From assembly GCF_018613315.1 (NCBI RefSeq), contig NZ_JAGGQL010000008.1:1-64000 (forward strand): a DNA stretch of 64,000 nucleotides, read 5' to 3'. The notes beneath the pieces were generated by a model, which saw only the letters and a list, made by a program, of their open reading frames with translations, did not search any database and was not told the DNA's origin. The position numbers and the translations under genes were made by a program. The stretch comes from Bacillus sp. ISL-37 (lineage in GTDB: Bacteria > Bacillota > Bacilli > Bacillales > Cytobacillaceae). Position 1 is the stretch's first letter. Every line of letters begins with the position of its first letter. Positions 58,011 to 64,000 of this stretch are shown here, piece after piece.

Positions 58011-58622
58011 ATGAAAAATTGGATGGCGGATCGCAGATTAATTATTGGTATTTTGATCGCTCATCTACTGCTATTTTTTACCTTCGAGGATAAAGACGTA
58101 TTCTGGTATATATTCACAGCTTCGATGCTGGTTCTGATCAGTTATTCCATCATAAACGAAGAAATCGAGGACGATACATCCACACTAACATATTTAACGT
58201 TAGGAATTGCTTCAGGTCTCGGTTTATTTGGCCTCTTTTGGCTCGGAAGCTTCTTGATCGAGATGCTTAATCTACCTTTCGCCAATCAAATCTCGCGTCT
58301 GTACAGTAGGTTCTCACCTGAATTATTCTGGCATTATCTCGTCTTGGTGTTAATCCTGGCTCCCGGCGAAGAAATCTTTTGGCGGGGATTTATCCAAAAA
58401 CGACTTAGCAAATACTTTAGTTTGAAAATATCGATTGGCCTGTCAGTAATATTATATGCTTCCGTTCATCTTTATTCCGGGGAGTTCATTCTTGTACTAG
58501 CCGCAATGATCGCCGGACTAGCGTGGAGTATTTTATATGCTTGGAAACGAAGCATGCCACTCGTTATTGTCTCTCACATCGTCTTTGATTTATTATTATT
58601 TGTTTTCATTCCTCTAAGCTAA
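58011..58622 (+). CDS. CPBP-family intramembrane protease
   Basis: This 203-aa protein has about six membrane helices and the CPBP/Abi signature: APGEEIFWRGF (EExxxR, about 120-130), a downstream ASVHLY and a final SHIVFD His. Such proteins are putative glutamic or metalloproteases, sometimes linked to bacteriocin immunity. It is monocistronic with its own terminator. Confidence 0.88.
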   Translation: MKNWMADRRLIIGILIAHLLLFFTFEDKDVFWYIFTASMLVLISYSIINEEIEDDTSTLTYLTLGIASGLGLFGLFWLGSFLIEMLNLPFANQISRLYSRFSPELFWHYLVLVLILAPGEEIFWRGFIQKRLSKYFSLKISIGLSVILYASVHLYSGEFILVLAAMIAGLAWSILYAWKRSMPLVIVSHIVFDLLLFVFIPLS

Positions 58623-58638
58623 GGTAAGCTTTTCACCC

Positions 58639-58683
58639 TTAAAATGACCCATGCCAACCATTGGCTTATGGGTCATTTTTATT
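58639..58683 (+). terminator. Terminator of the CPBP gene
   Basis: The stem AAAATGACCCAT/ATGGGTCATTTT encloses an inner GCCAA/TTGGC stem and is followed by T. Confidence 0.85.
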
Positions 58684-58803
58684 ATTGTCCAATTTGTCTG
58701 TCCATGATATTTTTGTAAATGCGACAAGTATTGTAACTTTCGTTATTATATTCCGTCTAAAAATGTAGAAATCACCATACGAAATAACAGGGGGCAATTA
58801 GAC

Positions 58804-59460
58804 ATGAACAAATTAGCAAAGTCATTTGCAATTATCGGATTATCAGCATTATTCATTGCAGGCTGTGGTTCTCCCGAAGAATCTGATTCAACAGACAAGG
58901 CACCTGCAGCCCAGCCGGCTGCTGCGCCAGAAAAAAATGAAGAAGACCAAAAGAAAACAGAGCAGGAGAAAGATACTGAAGAAGGCTTAATCCGCATTAT
59001 GGAGCAAAACATTGCTTATACAGTGAATGGCGAACAAAAGGAAGAAACTGCTTTCTTGAAATACAATGATAATCAACACTACTCCATATATGTTTTGCCT
59101 GAATATGAATTGTCAGCAGAGGAACCTAACAAAGATGTACTGATGTGGACTGAAGACGACAGTGTGTTCATGAGGATAGAATTGCTTCCAGCTGACGCAG
59201 AGTGGGCTTTAGTAGAGGAAAATTCAAAAGCACAACTTGCCGCTGTTGGCCCCGAGGTAAAAGAAGCCCAAACACCCGAAGACCCATTCTTCAACAATAC
59301 TTGGGCAATGGAAACTAAAAGTGGATCAGACATCGTCACTACTTATTTAATTAAAAATGAGGAACAACCTTTAAAGCTGACTCTATTCACAAAAGAAGAG
59401 GCTGACCACCGTAACGCATTCCTAGAAATGGCCAAGACGATTATGAAAGAGAATAAATAA
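58804..59460 (+). CDS. Uncharacterised lipoprotein
   Basis: This 218-aa exported lipoprotein has lipobox IAGCG near residue 20, an A/P/E/K-rich linker (25-60) and a globular acidic domain (about 62-215) with a conserved-looking W-rich part. I recognise no family. GGGGG lies upstream of the ATG. The terminator after it was interrupted by a MITE. Confidence 0.8.
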   Translation: MNKLAKSFAIIGLSALFIAGCGSPEESDSTDKAPAAQPAAAPEKNEEDQKKTEQEKDTEEGLIRIMEQNIAYTVNGEQKEETAFLKYNDNQHYSIYVLPEYELSAEEPNKDVLMWTEDDSVFMRIELLPADAEWALVEENSKAQLAAVGPEVKEAQTPEDPFFNNTWAMETKSGSDIVTTYLIKNEEQPLKLTLFTKEEADHRNAFLEMAKTIMKENK

Positions 59461-59487
59461 AGAAGGGGCTGCTCCCCTTCTTTTTTT
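59459..59487. terminator. Shared terminator, T-tract joined to a MITE
   Basis: The stem AGAAGGGG/CCCCTTCT is followed by a T run. The T run is the left target-site copy of MITE copy C. Confidence 0.88.
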
Positions 59488-59488
59488 A

Positions 59489-59672
59489 GGCTCTTTTCTC
59501 AAACTTTGTTGTTATTGTCTACAAAATAAAATTGAATCACTTATGATTCTTCACAAATTTGACTCTTTGTATGAGAAAAGAGCATGCATAATTAATACCG
59601 ACCTGCAAAATGGCTTTATATTACGTTAAAATCGGCTTTAGGATTTTAACAACATTCTTTACGAAAACAGCC
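59489..59672 (+). mobile_element. MITE copy C
   Basis: This 184-bp element has terminal inverted repeats GGCTCTTTTCTCAAACTTTG and GGCTGTTTTCGTAAAGAATG, both continuing with TTGTT. The flanking octamers are TTTTTTTA (59481-59488) and ATTTTTTA (59673-59680), a 7/8 match. It is noncoding and has the same layout as copies A and B. Confidence 0.88.
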
Positions 59673-59677
59673 ATTTT

Positions 59678-60721
59678 TTATTTATTCGCATTAACTGGTT
59701 TCATCCATAACAACACTATAAAGATTAAACTGATATAGCCAAAAACTGGGTACAAGATTGAAAGAAGTGTTCCATAATCGATCAAGCTGATGAAATAACA
59801 AATTAAGAAGAGCAGTGAGACAACGAGCAGGCTTGGCAACTTGATATATTTTTGAATCTGCCTTTCAAGCCCAAAAATATTGCCGATTACAGATGTGAAG
59901 ATTTCACCATATACAATCAGGACAAAAATCCAGTAAAGTCCTGCAGCTAGCTGCTTCATGACGACTGCCATCGGTATTTCAAATGTTTCGAACCCCGGGA
60001 GCATGATTAAGGTCAAATGACTCGAAAGCAGGATTAAAGTCAGCGCAATCCCACCGAGGATTCCTCCCCATTTTACAGTATTATCGTCTTTCATCTCTGC
60101 TGCAACAGGAACCAGCACTGCCTGGGCAAGCGACAGGTTCAAGGCTGTATAAGAAAACGGACCAATGACCGCCTTCCAGCCATCCTCTGCATATGGAATA
60201 AAAACGACCTGCTCTATGAATCCAGGCAACCTGACTGACAGGAAAAATAAAATCAGACTGAACAAGATCATCATCGGCACAACAAAGGTATTAACAGCAA
60301 AAACGCCCTTCAACCCAACGACCATAACGGCAAGTGATAATGCAATTGTGATAAAGATTCCAAGTGATTTTGTCAATCCAAGCTGTTCCTCAAAAACTGC
60401 CCCTGCACCTGAAAGCATAACAGCACAAACTCCAAGCAGCATAAACAGCATCATGATATTAATGATTCTCCCAAAAAACTTCCCAAATAAATGCACATTC
60501 ATTTCTTCATAAGATTGGGCCCCGATAGCTGCTGCGATGCGCATTAATTTTGCACCAAGATATGTAAGAATGTATCCCGCCATGAAAACTCCAATCAATC
60601 CAAATATGCCAAAGCGGGAAAAGAATTCAACGATTTCCCTCCCCGTCGCAAAGCCGGCTCCCACAACAGTACCAACATAAACAGCAGCGATTTGAAAGGC
60701 AGCACCCCAATTCGTCTTCAA
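59678..60721 (-). CDS. ykvI: YkvI-like membrane transporter
   Basis: This 347-aa protein has about ten membrane helices and begins with an AAVYVGTVVGAGFATGREI segment that resembles the unwound first helix of APC/LeuT-fold transporters. Length and look equal B. subtilis YkvI, an uncharacterised carrier, and clpE is its neighbour there too. TTG 60721 follows GGAGGGAGGGG. The stop codon lies within the MITE target duplication. Confidence 0.88.
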   Translation of the reverse strand: MKTNWGAAFQIAAVYVGTVVGAGFATGREIVEFFSRFGIFGLIGVFMAGYILTYLGAKLMRIAAAIGAQSYEEMNVHLFGKFFGRIINIMMLFMLLGVCAVMLSGAGAVFEEQLGLTKSLGIFITIALSLAVMVVGLKGVFAVNTFVVPMMILFSLILFFLSVRLPGFIEQVVFIPYAEDGWKAVIGPFSYTALNLSLAQAVLVPVAAEMKDDNTVKWGGILGGIALTLILLSSHLTLIMLPGFETFEIPMAVVMKQLAAGLYWIFVLIVYGEIFTSVIGNIFGLERQIQKYIKLPSLLVVSLLFLICYFISLIDYGTLLSILYPVFGYISLIFIVLLWMKPVNANK

Positions 60722-60834
60722 ATCGTTCCCCTCCCTCCTTTTCAATATATGTAAGGATAGACAAACCATGACGAGCTTTTTTTAAAAGGAGAATCTTACA
60801 GAAATGTTACTAAAAATTACCACAATCAAAATTG

Positions 60835-60863
60835 TTGAAAGTCAAATAAGGTCAAATTATAAT
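60835..60863 (+). promoter_or_regulatory. clpE sigma-A promoter
   Basis: TTGAAA and TATAAT are separated by exactly 17 bp. The spacer is occupied by a CtsR box. Confidence 0.85.
60840..60856 (+). promoter_or_regulatory. CtsR operator 1
   Basis: AGTCAAATAAGGTCAAA matches the CtsR heptad repeat (A/GGTCAAA-NAN-A/GGTCAAA) and fills the clpE promoter spacer. Confidence 0.9.
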
Positions 60864-60874
60864 AAAACTAAATT

Positions 60875-60891
60875 GATCAAAGATAGTCAAA
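60875..60891 (+). promoter_or_regulatory. CtsR operator 2
   Basis: GATCAAAGATAGTCAAA is a near-consensus second CtsR heptad pair, just downstream of the predicted start. B. subtilis clpE also has several CtsR boxes. Confidence 0.75.
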
Positions 60892-60952
60892 GTCAAAACA
60901 AAAACCTTTGATCATTTTAAATAGAAATTACATTTCTGAAGGAGGAATTTAA

Positions 60953-63103
60953 ATGCTTTGCCAAAATTGCCAGGAAAAACATGCAAATATCCAGTTGAGA
61001 GTAAATTTAAACGGTAATCAGAAGCATTTAATGCTCTGCGAAGATTGCTACCAAACAGAAAAAGAGAAATTAGGTGCTTCCTTTGGCAATCCGATGTCCG
61101 GATTTTCCGGCTTTGACGGCTCGCCTTTTAACGATATGTTCAAACAGTTTTCAGGTAATAATCCAGACCCTAACCATCACCCGGCCGCTGCTGCTACGAA
61201 AACAGCTGGCGGAGGAAATGGCTTTATCGATCAATATGGAAGAAATCTCACCCAAATCGCAAAGACCGGCTTGATTGACCCGGTAATTGGACGAGATGAA
61301 GAAGTAAAACGAGTGATTGAGATTTTAAATAGAAGAAATAAAAACAACCCTGTGCTTATTGGTGAACCTGGTGTGGGTAAAACAGCCATTGCTGAAGGAC
61401 TCGCTCTAAAGATTATTGAAGGTGCTGTCCCAGATAAGCTGAAGAACAAGGAAGTTTATCTTTTAGATGTAGCCTCTATGGTTTCCAATACAGGAATTCG
61501 CGGGCAATTTGAGGAGAGAATGAAACAGCTTATTTCTGAATTACAAGCTCGTAAAAATATCATTCTGTTCATTGATGAAATCCACCAGCTTGTTGGTGCA
61601 GGTTCTGCCGAAGGATCCATGGATGCAGGCAATATCCTGAAGCCAGCACTTGCCCGCGGTGAACTACAAGTAGTTGGTGCGACAACTCTAAAGGAATATC
61701 GTCAGATTGAAAAGGATGCAGCTCTCGAGAGACGCTTTCAGCCAGTACATGTGTTTGAGCCAACAGTTGATGAGGCTGTCGAAATCCTGAAAGGAATCCA
61801 GTCCAAGTACGAAGATTTCCATCAGGTTTCCTTTTCAAAAGAAACAATCAAGGCATGTGTACAGCTATCACATCGTTATATCCAGGATCGCTTCCTTCCT
61901 GACAAAGCAATCGATTTAATGGATGAAGCCGGTTCGAAGCTGAACCTCGTTTCTGAATATACAGATAAAAATGATGCCGAAATCCGCCTTACTGAAATCG
62001 CAAAGAAAAAGGAAGAAGCATTGAAGCATGAAGACTATGAAACAGCTGCAAAGCTTCGTGACGAGGAAGCAAAGCTGGAAAAAGCATTAAACGACAATGG
62101 TCATGCAGTACGCCCTGTTGTAACAGTCCAGCATATCCAGGAAATCATCGAGACGAAGACTGGAATTCCAGTGGGCAAACTTCAGGAGGACGAACAAGCA
62201 AGGATGAAGAACCTTGTTGTCAACCTTAATGGCAAAGTGATCGGCCAAGAGGAAGCTGTGCAAAAAGTAGCGAAGGCCATCCGCCGCAGCCGTGCTGGTC
62301 TGAAATCAAAGAACCGCCCGATTGGATCCTTCCTATTTGTGGGACCAACAGGTGTCGGTAAAACGGAACTGACCAAAACATTGGCAGAAGAGCTTTTTGG
62401 CTTTAAAGATGCCATGGTTCGTCTTGACATGAGTGAATATATGGAAAAGCACAGTGTTTCGAAGCTGATTGGTTCGCCCCCAGGATATGTAGGCCATGAT
62501 GAAGCTGGCCAGCTGACTGAAAAGGTTCGTCGCAACCCGTACAGCATCATTCTATTGGATGAAATCGAAAAAGCTCATCCAGATGTCCAGCACATGTTCC
62601 TGCAGATTCTTGAGGATGGCCGTTTGACTGATAGCCAGGGTCGCACTGTAAGCTTCAAGGACACTGTCATCATCATGACAAGCAATGCAGGAGTCGGACA
62701 TAAAACAATCAAGGTCGGATTTGATCAGAACACAGCAGTCAATGAATCAAGTATCCTTGAATCCCTTGGGGGCTTCTTCAAGCCAGAATTCCTGAACCGC
62801 TTCGACAGCATCATCGAGTTCAAGGCACTTGAAAAAGAGCATCTTCTTCAAATTGTCGACTTGATGCTTGTTGAACTGAAGAATACACTTTCAGAGCAGA
62901 ACATCAGCCTTGAGGTGGAAACTGAAGTTAAGGAAAAGCTTGCTGAGCTTGGATACCACCCTGCGTTTGGCGCCCGCCCTCTGCGTCGCTCGATTCAGGA
63001 ACAGCTCGAGGATTCCATCGCGGACTTCATACTTGAAGAGCCGGATGCAGTTGAATTACAAGCAATCTTTGAGAATGAGGAAATTGTTATTAAACGAAAA
63101 TAA
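60953..63103 (+). CDS. clpE: ATP-dependent unfoldase ClpE
   Basis: This 716-aa HSP100 ATPase partners ClpP in heat-shock proteolysis. It has an N-terminal zinc finger (MLCQNC ... LCEDC, residues 1-35), AAA-1 with Walker [14 protein letters not shown], a UVR domain (about 345-380), AAA-2 with Walker [13 protein letters not shown] and the pore and substrate segment [13 protein letters not shown]. The zinc finger and UVR mark ClpE rather than ClpC. GGAGG precedes the ATG. CtsR regulation is visible upstream. Confidence 0.97.
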   Translation: MLCQNCQEKHANIQLRVNLNGNQKHLMLCEDCYQTEKEKLGASFGNPMSGFSGFDGSPFNDMFKQFSGNNPDPNHHPAAAATKTAGGGNGFIDQYGRNLTQIAKTGLIDPVIGRDEEVKRVIEILNRRNKNNPVLIGEPGVGKTAIAEGLALKIIEGAVPDKLKNKEVYLLDVASMVSNTGIRGQFEERMKQLISELQARKNIILFIDEIHQLVGAGSAEGSMDAGNILKPALARGELQVVGATTLKEYRQIEKDAALERRFQPVHVFEPTVDEAVEILKGIQSKYEDFHQVSFSKETIKACVQLSHRYIQDRFLPDKAIDLMDEAGSKLNLVSEYTDKNDAEIRLTEIAKKKEEALKHEDYETAAKLRDEEAKLEKALNDNGHAVRPVVTVQHIQEIIETKTGIPVGKLQEDEQARMKNLVVNLNGKVIGQEEAVQKVAKAIRRSRAGLKSKNRPIGSFLFVGPTGVGKTELTKTLAEELFGFKDAMVRLDMSEYMEKHSVSKLIGSPPGYVGHDEAGQLTEKVRRNPYSIILLDEIEKAHPDVQHMFLQILEDGRLTDSQGRTVSFKDTVIIMTSNAGVGHKTIKVGFDQNTAVNESSILESLGGFFKPEFLNRFDSIIEFKALEKEHLLQIVDLMLVELKNTLSEQNISLEVETEVKEKLAELGYHPAFGARPLRRSIQEQLEDSIADFILEEPDAVELQAIFENEEIVIKRK

Positions 63104-63111
63104 TAGCTTTT

Positions 63112-63141
63112 GAGGTTCGGAGTGAATCCGGACCTTTTTTA
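63112..63141 (+). terminator. clpE terminator
   Basis: The stem GGTTCGGA/TCCGGACC with one wobble pair is followed by TTTTTT. Confidence 0.88.
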
Positions 63142-63333
63142 TGCCCTTTTCACCTTTGTTGTTACACCTATCTTAGAATTTTTTGTAAAGAGTCCCAGTG
63201 CAGGTTAAGCTTTGTCACAAAGTAACAATCCATGCGAAAAATCTATTTAAAATTTTTACAGTTTAAAAATGAAATGAACATAGAAGACATATAGAATAAG
63301 AGCATAACTTTTGAAAGAAATGAGGTAAACCTA

Positions 63334-64000
63334 ATGGGTTTTTTAACAAAATTCAGTCTTAAAAATGCTTTTGCTGTTTTTATCATCTCCTTTTTATTGA
63401 TACTCGGCGGACTGTATTCCTTCACTCGCCTGAAGGTCGATTTACTGCCGAATATCGAGTTCCCACAACTTTCTGTTGAAGTCATTTATCCAGGGGCATC
63501 GCCTCAGGATATAAATGAGCAAGTGACAGAGAAGCTAGAAACCAAATTCAAGGGAATTGATGGGATCAAGAAACTCCAGAGTTCTTCATTTGAAAGCATC
63601 TCAATCATCAATCTTGAATTCCCTTTTGATACCGAACTGGATGATGCTGAACAGCAGGTCAATTCCTTCATTAAGGAGGCAGGACTTCCTGAAAATGTAC
63701 AGACAAGTGTAAACCGATTTTCATTTGGCACATTCCCGATTTTCAATATTTCCCTTTTTGCCAAAGGTGATCAGGACCTGGAACAGCTTGTGAACGAAGA
63801 AATCATTCCTGAACTGAACAAAATCCAGGGAATAAACAGTGTTTCAGTTGGCGGTATGACTGAGGACATTCTCCAAATTACCGTTGACCAGGAAAAGGCT
63901 TCCCAGCTTGCCCTTAGCTTGAATGAAATTAAAGAAACAATCAATAGCAAGAAATTCAGCTTTCCTGCTGGCAACTTGAATGAAAACGAAATCCAGATTC
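63334..64000 (+). CDS. RND efflux permease, 5' part (SwrC-like)
   Basis: The frame starts at ATG 63334 after a TGAGG site and stays open to the window end (222 codons visible). It shows the N-terminal membrane helix NAFAVFIISFLLILGGLYSF, then TRLKVDLLPNIEFPQLSVEV and YPGASPQDINEQVTEKLE, the standard AcrB/HAE-1 opening of the porter domain. In Bacillus the closest known protein is SwrC/YerP (surfactin export), which is how I judge it; the specific substrate is unknown. Confidence 0.88.
   Translation, partial: MGFLTKFSLKNAFAVFIISFLLILGGLYSFTRLKVDLLPNIEFPQLSVEVIYPGASPQDINEQVTEKLETKFKGIDGIKKLQSSSFESISIINLEFPFDTELDDAEQQVNSFIKEAGLPENVQTSVNRFSFGTFPIFNISLFAKGDQDLEQLVNEEIIPELNKIQGINSVSVGGMTEDILQITVDQEKASQLALSLNEIKETINSKKFSFPAGNLNENEIQI

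Overview
This is a core-chromosome segment of a low-to-moderate-GC Gram-positive spore former in the family Bacillaceae. Many proteins closely resemble Bacillus subtilis proteins, recognised from memory. Spore and sporulation genes are present (a Spo0E-like phosphatase, a YjcZ-like peptide, YkuD), and ribosome binding sites are strong AGGAGG types, often followed by TTG or GTG starts. Gene order follows the B. subtilis clpE-to-typA interval in inverted orientation, with local losses and insertions. The genus cannot be fixed from sequence alone; a Mesobacillus/Cytobacillus/Neobacillus-like organism fits. No tRNA, rRNA, prophage, CRISPR array or transposase gene was seen.

Layout. 1-9.2 kb: an uncharacterised small gene, ylaH, typA, ylaF, a GNAT acetyltransferase, yktC, ykzI, yktB, yktA, a nitronate monooxygenase-like enzyme, speA, and the dual-function RNA/peptide SR1-SR1P. 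9.4-21.3 kb: two small conserved proteins, a polysaccharide deacetylase lipoprotein, slp, the pdhABCD operon, ykyA, a YjcZ-like peptide, defB, a 52-bp tandem repeat array and ykrA. 21.6-29 kb: a 23-codon basic peptide gene, rpoY-rnjA, a DUF4349-like lipoprotein and a heterodimeric ABC exporter. 29-41.7 kb: ykuV, dapL, dapH, ccpC, an MFS exporter, darB, ykuJ, an MBL hydrolase plus glutaredoxin pair, ykuI, a C39-like peptidase lipoprotein and ykuE. 41.7-52.9 kb: a GGDEF-EAL protein, ykuD, ykyB, cheV, a DinB protein, patA, ykwC, ykwB and ptsHI. 53-64 kb: a moxR-DUF58-membrane protein operon, a Spo0E-like gene, ykvS, a CPBP protease, a lipoprotein, ykvI, CtsR-regulated clpE and the start of an RND exporter.

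How the genes work together. Central carbon flow and its control are prominent: pyruvate dehydrogenase, ptsHI, CcpC, and SR1 with two CcpN-like operators. dapH, patA and dapL supply the acetyl branch of diaminopimelate synthesis for lysine and peptidoglycan. speA starts polyamine synthesis. rpoY-rnjA, SR1P and typA act in transcription, RNA turnover and translation. Second-messenger proteins cluster between 34 and 44 kb (DarB for c-di-AMP; YkuI and a GGDEF-EAL protein for c-di-GMP).

The most unusual content is intergenic. One repeat family is tandem with an exact 52-bp period (19.9-20.5 kb, again at 50.6 kb, decayed at the left edge). An unrelated sequence at 29.1 kb has the same 52-bp period and similarly spaced inverted arms, and a two-copy 54-bp repeat lies at 25 kb. 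Three copies of a ~184-bp MITE with ISL3-like ends sit at or beside gene ends and intrinsic terminators. Three copies of a bcr-like hairpin repeat are also present. Many small genes needed hand-finding: SR1P, the YjcZ-like peptide, the 23-codon ORF, a 58-aa basic protein, the Spo0E-like gene and a 38-aa protein.
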